DNA from: Flavobacterium ginsenosidimutans
Lineage (GTDB): Bacteria; Bacteroidota; Bacteroidia; Flavobacteriales; Flavobacteriaceae
Assembly (NCBI RefSeq): GCF_003254625.1
Contig: NZ_QJRJ01000076.1
Coordinates: forward strand, 124,001-188,000
Direction: 5' to 3'
Length of the DNA: 64,000 nt
Within the stretch, counting starts at the first letter, position 1. Each line of letters starts with the position of its first letter. This document shows positions 52,509 through 61,879 of this stretch, one piece after another. A program made the translations under genes and the position numbers. The notes under the pieces are model-generated. The model searched no databases, was not told the origin of the DNA, and was given only the letters and a program-made list of their open reading frames with translations.

Positions 52509-53969
52509 CTATTTAACTGGTATATTAGAAAGAATTTCTAATACAAATTTCCAATATTTCTGTGCAGATGAAATACTTGCTCTTTCATCTGGAGAGTGCG
52601 CTCCGTGAATTGTTGGTCCAAAAGAAATCATATCCATATCTGGGTAATTTGTTCCTAAGATTCCACATTCTAAACCAGCGTGGCAAGCTACAACTTTAGG
52701 CTGTTCTCCATTTTGTTTTTCGTAGATCTCTTTTAAAACTTCTAAAATTTCAGAATTTACGTTTGGAGTCCATCCAGGATAAGAACCTGAAAGCTCTACT
52801 TCACATCCAACCAATTCAAAAGCTGAACGTAAAGAATTTGCCAAATCAAATTTTGAAGATTCAACAGAAGAACGTGTTAAACAACCAACCAGAATTTCTC
52901 CATCTTTTATAACCACACGAGCGATATTATTTGAAGTTTCAACCAAATCAGCCATATCAGCGCTCATTTTGTAAACTCCATTTTGAGCTGCATAAATTGC
53001 TCTGATAATTCCTTCTTGAACTCCTAAATCCATTACTTTTTCAGGTAAATCGCCTTTTACAATTTCAATAGACAAGTTTGGTTCAGTTGTTTTGTACTCT
53101 GCTTTTATGTCAGAAATAATTTCCTGCATATCATACACATAAGCTTCATCAAACATTTGAGAAATAATCACTTTAGCAACACTTTCTCTCGGAATTGCAT
53201 TTCTAAGACTTCCGCCGTTGATTTCTACAATCTGCAAACCAAAGTTTTCAAATGCATCAAATAATAAACGGTTCATGATTTTATTAGCATTTCCTAAACC
53301 TTTATGAATATCCATTCCTGAATGCCCTCCGTTTAAGCCTTTTACTGTAATCGTATATCCAACAGATCCTTCTGGAACTTCTTCTTCATGGTATGTTCTT
53401 GTAGCTGTTACATCAATTCCACCAGCGCATCCAATATCAATTTCATCATCTTCTTCAGTATCCAAATTCAATAAAATCTGACCTTGAAGAATTCCTCCTT
53501 TAAGATTTAAAGCTCCTGTCATTCCGGTTTCTTCATCAATTGTAAATAAAGCTTCGATTGCAGGATGCGGAATATCTTTACTTTCTAAAATAGCCATAAT
53601 TGTTGCTACTCCTAACCCATTATCAGCGCCTAGTGTTGTGCCGCGCGCGCGAACCCAGTCACCATCTACATACATATCAATACCTTGTGTATCAAAATCA
53701 AAGACAGTATCTGCATTTTTTTGATGCACCATATCTAAATGCCCTTGCATTACGATTGGTTTACGATTTTCCATTCCAGGAGTTGCCGGTTTTCTGATGA
53801 TTACGTTTCTGATTTCATCTTCAAAAGTTTCTAAACCTAAGCTGTTTCCAAAGTTTTTCATAAACTCAATTACACGCTCTTCTTTTTTTGACGGACGAGG
53901 AACGGCATTTAAATCTGCGAATTTATTCCAAAGTGCTTTTGGTTCCAGATTTCTTACTTCTTGACTCAT
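52509..53969 (-). CDS. pepD: Aminoacyl-histidine dipeptidase (PepD)
   Basis: A 486-residue M20-family zinc dipeptidase (Xaa-His dipeptidase, peptidase D). Metal ligands are in VMQGHLDMVHQK, GADNGLGVA and TIDEETGMTGA; the dimerisation part contains GLNGGHSGMDIHKGLGNA and the C-terminal ligand is in GPTIHGAHSPDERA. It acts in the cytoplasm to recycle dipeptides. The ATG at 53969 (MSQEVRNLEPK) is chosen over the longer frame at 53993. A -7-like CAAAGTTA lies at 54004-54011. Confidence 0.94.
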   Translation of the reverse strand: MSQEVRNLEPKALWNKFADLNAVPRPSKKEERVIEFMKNFGNSLGLETFEDEIRNVIIRKPATPGMENRKPIVMQGHLDMVHQKNADTVFDFDTQGIDMYVDGDWVRARGTTLGADNGLGVATIMAILESKDIPHPAIEALFTIDEETGMTGALNLKGGILQGQILLNLDTEEDDEIDIGCAGGIDVTATRTYHEEEVPEGSVGYTITVKGLNGGHSGMDIHKGLGNANKIMNRLLFDAFENFGLQIVEINGGSLRNAIPRESVAKVIISQMFDEAYVYDMQEIISDIKAEYKTTEPNLSIEIVKGDLPEKVMDLGVQEGIIRAIYAAQNGVYKMSADMADLVETSNNIARVVIKDGEILVGCLTRSSVESSKFDLANSLRSAFELVGCEVELSGSYPGWTPNVNSEILEVLKEIYEKQNGEQPKVVACHAGLECGILGTNYPDMDMISFGPTIHGAHSPDERASISSAQKYWKFVLEILSNIPVK

Positions 53970-54032
53970 TATATTTTGTTTGATGTTTAACAATTAAGAG
54001 CTTCAAAGTTACAAAGTTTAATTGCTTTTTTA

Positions 54033-54119
54033 GCCACGAATTTCACCAATTAGCACAAATTATAATGGCTCTAAAATGTATAAAGTTTGTAATTAGTGAA
54101 AATTCGGGCAATTCGTGGC
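54033..54119. repeat. gccacgaattt-type inverted repeat
   Basis: Arms gccacgaatttcaccaatta (from 54033) and a matching right part ending aattcgtggc (54119), about 30 bp each with mismatches. It lies between divergent pepD and DUF3810 genes and would give a false N-terminal extension to the latter. Confidence 0.75.
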
Positions 54120-54176
54120 AAACTTTTTTTGATCACTCAAAATTGTAATTATATTTACGTATCCAAATTTTTTACT

Positions 54177-55238
54177 GTGAAACAAAAATATATACTTCCA
54201 TTATTTCTTTTAGTTCAGATTATCTTTTTAAGAATCCTCAGATATTTTCCTGATTATGTCGAAGGTTTTTACAGTAATAATATCTTCCTTAGAATTTCTC
54301 ATTTTTTAAGAATAGGTTTAGGAAAAATTCCTTTTTCGCTTGGCGATTGCATTTATGCTTTTTTAATTTTAGCCATCATAAGTTGGTTTTGGAACATCAG
54401 AAAAACATGGAAAACAGATTGGAAAGATCACGTTCTAAAAATATTGAGCAAAGTCTCCGTGTTTTACTTTTTCTTTCATCTGCTTTGGGCTTTCAATTAT
54501 TATCGTAAACCTCTATTCGAAAAAATGGAAATTAAAAGAGAATATTCAGATGCTGATTTTTATGCTTTTACAAAAAAAATAATTTCAAAAACAAATGAAA
54601 TTCAGTTTGTGATAACTAAAAATGATACTTCAAAAGTTGTTTTCCCTTATTCTCAGGAGGAATCTTTTGGAATGATTTTGAAGGGCTACGACAATTTAGC
54701 ACAAGAACATCCTTACTTTAAATATGAAATTTTAAGCGTTAAAAAATCTTTATTTAGCACACCATTATCTTATATGGGATTTGGAGGCTATTTAAATCCG
54801 TTTACAAATGAAGCTCAAATTAATGATTTGCTTCCAATGTACAATTTCCCACAAACTACAGCACACGAAATGGCTCATCAGATTGGTTTTGCTAGCGAAA
54901 GTGAATGTAATTTTATTGGAGTTCTTGCTTCTCTAAAAAACGACAATCCTTATTTTCAATATGCTGGTTATAGTTTTACTTTAAATTATTGTCTAGGAAT
55001 CTGGAAGTTTAAAAATGAGAAAATTTATAATCAATTAAAAAAATCAGTTCATACCGGAATTTTAAAAAACTATCAGGAAAGTCAGGATTTTCATAAAAAG
55101 TATGATACTTTTCTAGATGAAGGATTTTATTTTCTTTACGATAATTTCTTAAAATCTAACAATCAAAAAGATGGTATGGATAGTTATAGTAAATTTTTAG
55201 ATTTGACTATTAATTATTATAAAACGAGAAAATTATAA
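54177..55238 (+). CDS. DUF3810 membrane metalloprotease-like protein
   Basis: A 353-residue protein matching DUF3810: two or three N-terminal membrane helices (KQKYILPLFLLVQIIFLRIL; LGDCIYAFLILAIISWFW; VFYFFFHLLWAFNYYRKP), then a soluble domain with a zinc-protease-like TTAHEMAHQIGFASESECN. HExxH is replaced by HEMAH, which satisfies it, so a membrane-bound zincin is plausible though unproven. The frame runs back to a GTG in the dispersed repeat; the GTG at 54177 (MKQKYILPLF) fits the family. A sigma-factor gene follows 42 bases later. Confidence 0.82.
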   Translation: MKQKYILPLFLLVQIIFLRILRYFPDYVEGFYSNNIFLRISHFLRIGLGKIPFSLGDCIYAFLILAIISWFWNIRKTWKTDWKDHVLKILSKVSVFYFFFHLLWAFNYYRKPLFEKMEIKREYSDADFYAFTKKIISKTNEIQFVITKNDTSKVVFPYSQEESFGMILKGYDNLAQEHPYFKYEILSVKKSLFSTPLSYMGFGGYLNPFTNEAQINDLLPMYNFPQTTAHEMAHQIGFASESECNFIGVLASLKNDNPYFQYAGYSFTLNYCLGIWKFKNEKIYNQLKKSVHTGILKNYQESQDFHKKYDTFLDEGFYFLYDNFLKSNNQKDGMDSYSKFLDLTINYYKTRKL

Positions 55239-55280
55239 TTCAACTGTAACAAAAATGATTTCATAACTACTAATACTTTT

Positions 55281-55775
55281 ATGAGCGAAAATCTAGAACA
55301 GTCATTTGTTGCGCAATTGCAGGCAAATCAGAATATAATCCACAAGATTTGTAGATTATATACTGCTGGCGAAGATGCTCATAAAGATCTGTTTCAGGAA
55401 ATCACCATTCAGCTCTGGAAAGCTTATCCAAAATTTAGAGGTGACAGTAAATTTTCGACTTGGACATATCGTGTGGCCTTAAACACGGCAATTACCTTAT
55501 ACCGAAAAACCAAAAGAACTATTTCGACCGTAGATTATGAAAATCATCAGCATTTTGTAAAAGATGTTGACTACAATTACGAAGAGGAAGAACAGATTAA
55601 ATTGATGTATAAAGCAGTTTACCAGCTCAATGACATCGAAAAGGCATTAGTTTTTATGTATTTAGAAGACAAAGATTATCAAGAAATAGCTGAAACCTTA
55701 GGAATCAGCGAAGTGAATGCGCGCGTGAAAATGAACAGAATTAAGGGGAAACTTAAAAAAATACTAAATCCTTAA
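55281..55775 (+). CDS. ECF-type sigma factor
   Basis: A 164-residue sigma-70 family factor. Region 2 has DLFQEITIQLWKAYPKFRG and FSTWTYRVALNTAITLYRK; region 4 has LNDIEKALVFMYLEDKDYQE then AETLGISEVNARVKMNR. It lies 8 bases before the gene for a membrane protein that starts MKELDLLKKDWQKN, so the two form an operon. Pairs like this usually are sigma and anti-sigma or sigma and accessory membrane protein. Confidence 0.92.
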   Translation: MSENLEQSFVAQLQANQNIIHKICRLYTAGEDAHKDLFQEITIQLWKAYPKFRGDSKFSTWTYRVALNTAITLYRKTKRTISTVDYENHQHFVKDVDYNYEEEEQIKLMYKAVYQLNDIEKALVFMYLEDKDYQEIAETLGISEVNARVKMNRIKGKLKKILNP

Positions 55776-55783
55776 AAATTATT

Positions 55784-56416
55784 ATGAAAGAACTGGATTT
55801 ACTAAAAAAAGACTGGCAAAAGAACGCAGGTTCTTTTCAACAAATTTCTGAAACTGAAATCTATAAGATGATTCATAAAAAATCATCTTCAATTGTAAAA
55901 TGGATTTTGATTATCAGTATTTTGGAAATTTCGTTTTGGACTTTTTCAAACTTATTTATCAATACGGATGATGTTTTGCGCAAAATAAATCATCCTGAAA
56001 TTGTAATGGCATTAGAATTCCTAACTTATTTCAATTATGTTGTAGTACTGATTTTTGTTTACATTTTCTATAAAAACTACAAAACAATTTCGACCACAAT
56101 AGCCACAAAATCATTGATGAGTGCTATTTTAAAGACTCGTAAAACAGTTCAATATTATGTTTGGTATAATCTAGGAATGATTGTAATAACAGCTATTTTA
56201 AGCTTTTTTATTGCTTTTGTTTACAATCCAGACATGGAATTTCTTAGAGAAAAATTAGCCATGAACGGAAAAGCAATGTTCGTTACAATCGGGATATTGT
56301 TTCTTGTAATTCTAGGCTTCTTCGGATTGTTCTGGTGTTTCTACAGAATTATTTATGGAACACTTTTACGCAGATTATACGCTAATTATAAAGAATTGAA
56401 GAAGATAGATTTCTGA
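55784..56416 (+). CDS. Four-helix membrane protein paired with ECF sigma factor
   Basis: A 210-residue protein with a cytoplasmic N-terminus (DWQKNAGSFQQISETEIYKM) and four membrane helices at about 37-56, 75-95, 127-147 and 167-189, ending in a basic tail. It follows the ECF sigma gene by 8 bases. The soluble N-terminus could contact the sigma factor, making it a candidate anti-sigma factor, but there is no ZAS zinc motif. Similar proteins are sometimes labelled beta-carotene monooxygenase, for which I see no support. Confidence 0.8.
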   Translation: MKELDLLKKDWQKNAGSFQQISETEIYKMIHKKSSSIVKWILIISILEISFWTFSNLFINTDDVLRKINHPEIVMALEFLTYFNYVVVLIFVYIFYKNYKTISTTIATKSLMSAILKTRKTVQYYVWYNLGMIVITAILSFFIAFVYNPDMEFLREKLAMNGKAMFVTIGILFLVILGFFGLFWCFYRIIYGTLLRRLYANYKELKKIDF

Positions 56417-56498
56417 AAAAGTTGCTAAGGTTCTGAGATGCTAAGGTTCTAAGTTTTTTTTAAACTTGAAACAAAAAATTTTTGATACAAAGTCAATC

Positions 56499-56558
56499 TG
56501 TCACCTTGAGCGAAGTCAAAGGGCACAAAGTTAGGCTTCGACTTCGCTCAGCCTGACA
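56499..56558. repeat. Inverted repeat with CTTCGACTTCGCTCAG arm
   Basis: Left arm from 56499 (tgtcaccttgagcgaagtca) and right arm 56536-56558. It is the second copy of the element at 1484-1553. It lies between convergent genes. Confidence 0.83.
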
Positions 56559-56572
56559 AAGTTGAGACAAAA

Positions 56573-56608
56573 AATCTAAAATCTAAAATCTAAAATCAGA
56601 AATCTAAA
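56573..56608. repeat. Short aaaatct tandem repeats
   Basis: About five imperfect copies of aaaatctaa just before the end of plsC; same unit as near 22801 and 13965. Confidence 0.65.
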
Positions 56609-56612
56609 ATTT

Positions 56613-57422
56613 CTAATAATCCCAACGTCTTAATATGTTTAGTTCTTCTTGTGCTTTGATTTCTTCAGCCGGAATAACTTTTAAGAATGATGGATGTTGT
56701 TCGATAGCGTATTCTACTTTTTCTACAATTTCTTCGATGGTGTCATTTTCATAATCAATATCAAGAGGTTCTTTAATGATGAAAGATTGTAGAATTCCTT
56801 TTTTCTTCATTCGAAGTCCTTTTTTATCAAACGAACGACGGAAACCATCAATTACAATTGGAATTACAATTGGTTTGTGCTGTTTAATAATATGTGCAGT
56901 TCCTTTACGAACGGGCTTAAATGATTTTGTTGTCCCTTGCGGAAATGTAATAACCCAACCATCTTCAAGTGCTATTCTGATATTTTCTGTATCATTTGGG
57001 TTTACTTCACGTTTTTCTGTAACATCGACACCTTTTGCACGCCAAGTTCTCTCAACCGTAATTGCTCCAACGTAAGCCAGAATTCTTGGTAATAATCCTG
57101 CTTGCATTGTTTCTTTTGCAGCAACATAATAAATATTCATTTTCGGCTGCCATAAATAGCCAATGTTCTTAATAGTATCTTGACGTCCTGATAAACTTGC
57201 GTTAAAGACATGAAACATCGCTACAACGTCTGCAAAATAAGTTTGGTGATTGGATATAAATAAAACATTATTATCAGGAAGCGTTTTAATAATTTCAGAT
57301 CCTTCGATCTGTAATTCATTAAAACCTCTATATCTTCTATGAGTCATGGCACCCAGAACTCGGATCAACCATTTCTTGATGAATAATATATGCCCAAAAG
57401 GATTTCGTTTAAACAATCCCAT
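56613..57422 (-). CDS. plsC: 1-acylglycerol-3-phosphate acyltransferase-like
   Basis: A 269-residue LPLAT-family acyltransferase, expected to add the second acyl chain to lysophosphatidate at the inner membrane. Motif I reads SNHQTYFADV: His59 and Asp65 are separated by five residues where HX4D is usual. Motif III reads ITFPQGTTKSFKPVRKGTA (FPEGT is common), and motif IV is IVIPIVIDGF. A hydrophobic N-terminal stretch precedes them. The assignment to PlsC activity itself is uncertain; other acyl acceptors are possible. It has a well-formed promoter. Confidence 0.82.
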   Translation of the reverse strand: MGLFKRNPFGHILFIKKWLIRVLGAMTHRRYRGFNELQIEGSEIIKTLPDNNVLFISNHQTYFADVVAMFHVFNASLSGRQDTIKNIGYLWQPKMNIYYVAAKETMQAGLLPRILAYVGAITVERTWRAKGVDVTEKREVNPNDTENIRIALEDGWVITFPQGTTKSFKPVRKGTAHIIKQHKPIVIPIVIDGFRRSFDKKGLRMKKKGILQSFIIKEPLDIDYENDTIEEIVEKVEYAIEQHPSFLKVIPAEEIKAQEELNILRRWDY

Positions 57423-57453
57423 AACTATTTTATCTTATTTTTTTGTTAGGTCG

Positions 57454-57482
57454 CAAACATACAAAATTTATTCTTTTAGCAA
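57454..57482 (-). promoter_or_regulatory. Promoter of plsC
   Basis: On the minus strand: TTG (57482-57480), 18-base spacer, TATGTTTG (57461-57454), 32 bases before the start. Confidence 0.58.
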
Positions 57483-57548
57483 CACTATAAAACAATTTCT
57501 CCAATTATACTCTATTAAAATGAATATCAAATTGTTAAATATAGTTTT

Positions 57549-58199
57549 TTAAAGTTCTTTTGAGAAAGTTTCTTTCAACACATCTCTCAATTCGCTCAAA
57601 ATCATTGCTGTGGCTCCCCAGACTACATGATTCTGAATATTAAAGGCCGGAACCAAAATATTTGCTCCGTAAGAAGTTGATAATCTGGCTTCGATAATTA
57701 TTTCGTCATTTAAAAAAACGGACAATGGCAACTCAATAATTGCCGCAACCTCCCTAATATCGGGATAAAATGCTAATTCTTCTTTGGCAATTCCTAAAAA
57801 TGGATGAACCAAAAAGTTGCTTGGCGGAATATACATAGGTGAAAAATGCTTGATTATTTCAATCTTATCACTTGTAATTCCAACTTCTTCTTGTGTTTCT
57901 CTAAGTGCTGTTGTTTCAAAATTTAAATCTTCTTTTTCAAACTTTCCGCCCGGAAATGCAATTTGAGCTGAATGAACACCATCATAAGCATTTCTAACAA
58001 TCAAAACCAGATGCGTTTTTTCCTGTTTAGGATAAAAAAGCATCATTACTCCTGCCATTCTAGCATTTAATGATTCAATATCAAGATTTTTTAATCCCTC
58101 TATGCGCTCTTTTGGAGCCATTTTTAAGTGTGCGTTTACCGCGGGTAATTCAACTGGAATTATATTGGGAACATATTTCAAAAAGTCTTGAAAATTCAT
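57549..58199 (-). CDS. NUDIX CoA pyrophosphatase (NudL-like)
   Basis: A 216-residue NUDIX hydrolase of the CoA diphosphatase (NudL/YeaB) type. The Nudix box is GGKFEKED, then TTALRETQEEVGIT, preceded by LLFYPKQEKTHLVLIVR and SAQIAFPGGKFE, which is the NudL signature region. It probably cleaves CoA and derivatives to phosphopantetheine and 3',5'-ADP. The ATG at 58199 (MNFQDFLKY) is preferred to an earlier TTG. Divergent from the DUF4268 gene. Confidence 0.9.
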   Translation of the reverse strand: MNFQDFLKYVPNIIPVELPAVNAHLKMAPKERIEGLKNLDIESLNARMAGVMMLFYPKQEKTHLVLIVRNAYDGVHSAQIAFPGGKFEKEDLNFETTALRETQEEVGITSDKIEIIKHFSPMYIPPSNFLVHPFLGIAKEELAFYPDIREVAAIIELPLSVFLNDEIIIEARLSTSYGANILVPAFNIQNHVVWGATAMILSELRDVLKETFSKEL

Positions 58200-58291
58200 A
58201 ATCAAAGCTTATTTTTGTACTTTCAAATAAAACATAAATATACTCCAGAAAACGCAGTACCGCAAGTTTTCTAAAATTAAAGCCTAAAAAA

Positions 58292-58726
58292 ATGTACAGC
58301 AGGGAAGAATCACAAAGAATTAAAAGGGAATTTTGGGTCGCTTTTGCCGAAAAATATCCTCGAAAATGGGTGCTTTACGACACAAAAATCAAAGATTTCT
58401 CTTTTAAATTTTATGTAGATAATAAAAAAGCACAGGTTTTAATTGATATCGAACAAAGAAGCGATGAAAAACGTAATGCTTATTTCGAAAAACTGGAAGC
58501 TTTGAAAAGTATTCTTGAAGAAGAATTTATCAAAGATTTAGTTTTTGAAAAAAATTACAATCTCGAAAGCGGCAAAACCATCAGCAGAATTTGGGTTGAA
58601 AAACTTGGTGTTGGTTTTAGTAACAGAAATAATTGGGATGCCATTTTTGATTTTTTCAACGAAAATATGCACGCTCTAGAAATGTTCTACTTAGAATATG
58701 ACGAGTTTATTAAAGACATCGAATAA
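58292..58726 (+). CDS. DUF4268 domain protein
   Basis: A 144-residue soluble protein beginning MYSREESQRIKREFWVAF, typical of DUF4268, followed by KWVLYDTKIKDFSFKFYVDN and ending in acidic EYDEFIKDIE. The domain is found alone in Bacteroidota and also at the C-terminus of restriction-like proteins elsewhere; function unknown. No restriction or methylase gene is near. A strong terminator follows. Confidence 0.85.
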   Translation: MYSREESQRIKREFWVAFAEKYPRKWVLYDTKIKDFSFKFYVDNKKAQVLIDIEQRSDEKRNAYFEKLEALKSILEEEFIKDLVFEKNYNLESGKTISRIWVEKLGVGFSNRNNWDAIFDFFNENMHALEMFYLEYDEFIKDIE

Positions 58727-58743
58727 TTTATTTCAAAAAATAA

Positions 58744-58778
58744 AAAAGGCCCGAAAACAACTAATTTTCGGGCCTTTT
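58744..58778. terminator. Bidirectional terminator
   Basis: A 14-bp perfect stem aaaaggcccgaaaa (58744-58757) / ttttcgggcctttt (58765-58778) with a 7-base loop, between convergent genes. Confidence 0.93.
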
Positions 58779-58796
58779 CATTAAATTTATTTTGAG

Positions 58797-61235
58797 TTAG
58801 TTTTTGACAATCTTTTTGGTTACAACTCCCGAATCCGAAAATAGTTTTACAATATAAGTTCCTGATTTATAATTTGACAAATCAATTTCGGCACTTTCGG
58901 CGTTTTCTATTTTAGCAGAATATATTTCTGAACCATTCATTGCATAAATTACCACTTTGTTTGGAGAAACAGCATTCGAAAAAGATAAATATGCTGTATT
59001 GCTTACCGGAACAGGATAAATCTGAATATTTGATTTCAACGCATCTGGTGTTGGCTTAGTAGATAGTGTTGACTTACCAACATTTACTTTTACAACAAAT
59101 GATGATGCACCATTCGCAGTATTTTTTGATGAACCTATCGCAAAAATATAGTGATCTTCATTTGCTTTAAATTTTCCTGTATTAGAAGGCGCAGCATCTT
59201 CTAGAGCAACAATATCACTTATTTGATCCATTTGAACTGGCATTTCAAACTCTTTTACAAAAGTTCCGTCAAGATTAATCGCTGTTACATTAGCATTGCC
59301 CTCGGTAATGTAAATTACAGAATCTACTACTTCTATTTTTTTGTAATCATGATAACTAGAATTTCCTATTAGTGATTCTTTTTGATTTTCATTAAATTGA
59401 AGATCCATTTCGCCATCTTTTGACAGCTTAACAATTTGATTAGGAACTGATATTCCATTAAAATTTAAAAAAACTCCTGCAAGAATAATTTCCCCTGTAT
59501 CCAATACTTTTATTTTTCCAACTGAAGTATCTGGACCTGAACCATTCAAAGTAAATGTTTCATCAAGTGAACCATCCATATCAAATCTTAAAATTTTATA
59601 CGAATATGGTGTCGCACTAAAATCATTATACATTGCGCCAACAATAATTTTATCAGCCTGTAGTTCAAAAGTAAGTCCTGTAAACCAGTAATAATTTTCA
59701 GATTGCAAAGCATAATTCCTTTCTTGAACACCTTCTGCACTTAAAAGAACTAAACTCCATTGATCAGTAATTAGAATTTTGCCATTATCTAGAACTTTAA
59801 ATTTTTCAACTCCAAGCAATGCAGTAACGTCTTTATATACAAAATCTTTTAAAATTACTCCTTGATTATTTAATTTTAGCAATTTGCTTTTTGTGCTCAC
59901 AAAGATGGTTTCGTTATCAATAACCTGAAATTGCTTGATATCTCCAAGATAGTTTGGAAATACAAAAGACTCATCAACTGAACCATTTTCATTCAATAAT
60001 CCAATTCCAAAAGTTTCAACATCATTAATTTTGACAAAATCACCTTTAACAACTAATTTTCCATTAAAGTACTCGCCCTTTTCAAAACTTCCGTATTGGC
60101 TTGCTTTTAATTCTGAAGAATCAAGTGGGCCACCATTTAAATCGCTTACTGATAATCCAAATTTATTACCAACATTTCCTGAGTTGCTATAAATTATTTT
60201 ATTATCTACAATTCCCATTGCAAAGGACTGGTATCCAAATTCATTCAATTTAACAGGCGCAAAATCCTGATTAGCTGATCCGTCCGAATTAAGTTTCACT
60301 AAAAAACTCGTAGACTGTGCAGGTTCATACCATGATAAATATATATCTGAGTCTTTTACTGCAACTGTAGATACATAAAAGTTAGAATAAGTGCTAGTAA
60401 AAGTATTATCAACTGTTCCGTCAGTATTTAACCTACACATATTATAGCTAGGCTCACCGCCCAGTATTCTGTAAAAATTTCCTCCAATTAGTAATTTACC
60501 ATCATCTTGAAGCGTTAAAGAAAATACTCTTCCATTTATATTATCACTAACATCAAATGTATTGTCAATATTTCCACTTGAGTCCAACTTTACAAGACTG
60601 TTCTTCGAAACTCCACCAATGTCACTAAACGAACCTCCAACATAAATATCATTACCAGAAACTGCAACAGTATTTGTTGATCCATTAAATGCTAAGTCAT
60701 TATTAAATGTTTCGTCAAGAGTAAAATCACTATTAAAACGATTCAAATAACAGCTTGTAAAATCATAGTATCCTATTGCTCCTCCAGTAACCAAAATCTT
60801 ATCATCTGCTTGAAGAGCTATTGAAGTAGCATTAAAAATAGTACTAACTTCTTTTAAAATTGTACCATTAGGATCTAATTGGTAAAGTTTAAAAAAATCA
60901 GCAAAACCAAGATTATCCTTAGTTGTTAACACTACTAAATTTCCGTTACTTTGAACTTTTACATCTTTAATTTCTGAGTTTAAGTCTCCATTAAAAACAA
61001 AAGTTTGATCGAGTGAGTAGTCGGCATTCAATCTAATAAGATTGCTTACCTTTTCATTTTTATAAAAATCTATTTTTCCTCCTAATAAGATTTTACCATC
61101 AGAAAGTTCTTTTATCACAGTAATTTTTGCTGCTTTATAAGCAACTGGCTGAACAAAAGTTTCGTCTATAGTTTGCGCATAAGAGGCAAAAAGTCCGAAA
61201 AAAGTAAATAATAACAACGTGTAAAGTTTCTTCAT
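58797..61235 (-). CDS. T9SS-secreted protein with delta-60 repeats
   Basis: An 812-residue secreted protein: signal peptide (LYTLLLFTFFGLFASYAQ), many delta-60-type repeats, and a C-terminal type A sorting domain (about 735-812: IYPVPVSN, later SGTYIVKLF, final KKIVKN). The repeats recur every 45-60 residues as a (L/V/I)DxTF end followed by a (D)GK(I/L)L(I/V)GG strand, for example LDETFNNDLAF, IDNTFDVS and VDNTFTS, suggesting a beta-propeller-like fold. The sorting domain directs it across the outer membrane to the surface or medium. Binding partner unknown. The ATG at 61235 is chosen over an earlier TTG. Confidence 0.88.
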   Translation of the reverse strand: MKKLYTLLLFTFFGLFASYAQTIDETFVQPVAYKAAKITVIKELSDGKILLGGKIDFYKNEKVSNLIRLNADYSLDQTFVFNGDLNSEIKDVKVQSNGNLVVLTTKDNLGFADFFKLYQLDPNGTILKEVSTIFNATSIALQADDKILVTGGAIGYYDFTSCYLNRFNSDFTLDETFNNDLAFNGSTNTVAVSGNDIYVGGSFSDIGGVSKNSLVKLDSSGNIDNTFDVSDNINGRVFSLTLQDDGKLLIGGNFYRILGGEPSYNMCRLNTDGTVDNTFTSTYSNFYVSTVAVKDSDIYLSWYEPAQSTSFLVKLNSDGSANQDFAPVKLNEFGYQSFAMGIVDNKIIYSNSGNVGNKFGLSVSDLNGGPLDSSELKASQYGSFEKGEYFNGKLVVKGDFVKINDVETFGIGLLNENGSVDESFVFPNYLGDIKQFQVIDNETIFVSTKSKLLKLNNQGVILKDFVYKDVTALLGVEKFKVLDNGKILITDQWSLVLLSAEGVQERNYALQSENYYWFTGLTFELQADKIIVGAMYNDFSATPYSYKILRFDMDGSLDETFTLNGSGPDTSVGKIKVLDTGEIILAGVFLNFNGISVPNQIVKLSKDGEMDLQFNENQKESLIGNSSYHDYKKIEVVDSVIYITEGNANVTAINLDGTFVKEFEMPVQMDQISDIVALEDAAPSNTGKFKANEDHYIFAIGSSKNTANGASSFVVKVNVGKSTLSTKPTPDALKSNIQIYPVPVSNTAYLSFSNAVSPNKVVIYAMNGSEIYSAKIENAESAEIDLSNYKSGTYIVKLFSDSGVVTKKIVKN

Positions 61236-61449
61236 AAGCAAGAATGGTAAATTGTTTTTTTTTGATTTTTAGTAAGGTTAAACCGTTTTATTGGTGTTTG
61301 ATTAAAAAACACTTAGAACTAATTTAACGAATCAAATATAGCAATTACCCAGATACTTAGTACGTACGAATGAAAATAAATTATTAAGAATAATTTGAAT
61401 TATTTTTCCTGATTTTATTCAGTGCAGATTTGATGTTTTTAGGAAGATA

Positions 61450-61860
61450 TTAAACCGTAATAATATTATAAACAATAATATGATCGTCGTAATTAATATA
61501 AAGCTGTTTACGATAATCTTGTTTTTTACGCGTTATAATCGATAGTTTACACTCTCGGCCGTCATTGTCTTTACACATAAAAGAATACACAATATCGGTG
61601 TCATTTTCTTCTCTTTCAATATAATCCAAAATACTATAAAGCTGAATTTCCTGAGAATAAACTACAATCCTGTGTTTATCTGTATCTAAAACAACCGAAA
61701 GATTTACCAAATCAAGATTTGACCATTCGCCCCATTTTCCTTTTTGATTTTTCTCTAAAACGCTAAAACCAGAAGTCTTAAAATGATAAGACTGACTTTG
61801 AGCTTGTTGAAGTCCAAATGCTAAAAAAAGCAATATTATATAGGTGCGTAAAGAATTCAT
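61450..61860 (-). CDS. Small exported protein of unknown function
   Basis: A 136-residue protein with signal peptide MNSLRTYIILLFLAFGLQ, cleavage near QSQ. The mature part has FKTSGFSVLEKNQKGKWGEW and a beta-rich rest with DIVYSFMCKDNDGRECKL. I do not recognise a family. The frame extends upstream to 61968, but that part overlaps the nitronate monooxygenase end, so the ATG at 61860 is used; it lies 19 bases after that gene. Confidence 0.78.
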   Translation of the reverse strand: MNSLRTYIILLFLAFGLQQAQSQSYHFKTSGFSVLEKNQKGKWGEWSNLDLVNLSVVLDTDKHRIVVYSQEIQLYSILDYIEREENDTDIVYSFMCKDNDGRECKLSIITRKKQDYRKQLYINYDDHIIVYNIITV

Positions 61861-61879
61861 AAAATATTTCGTGCAGTAA

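Noticed and set aside
54096..54176. N-terminal extension of the DUF3810 protein from a GTG
   Set aside because: It begins inside a dispersed inverted repeat and is unlike the family start; the GTG at 54177 fits.
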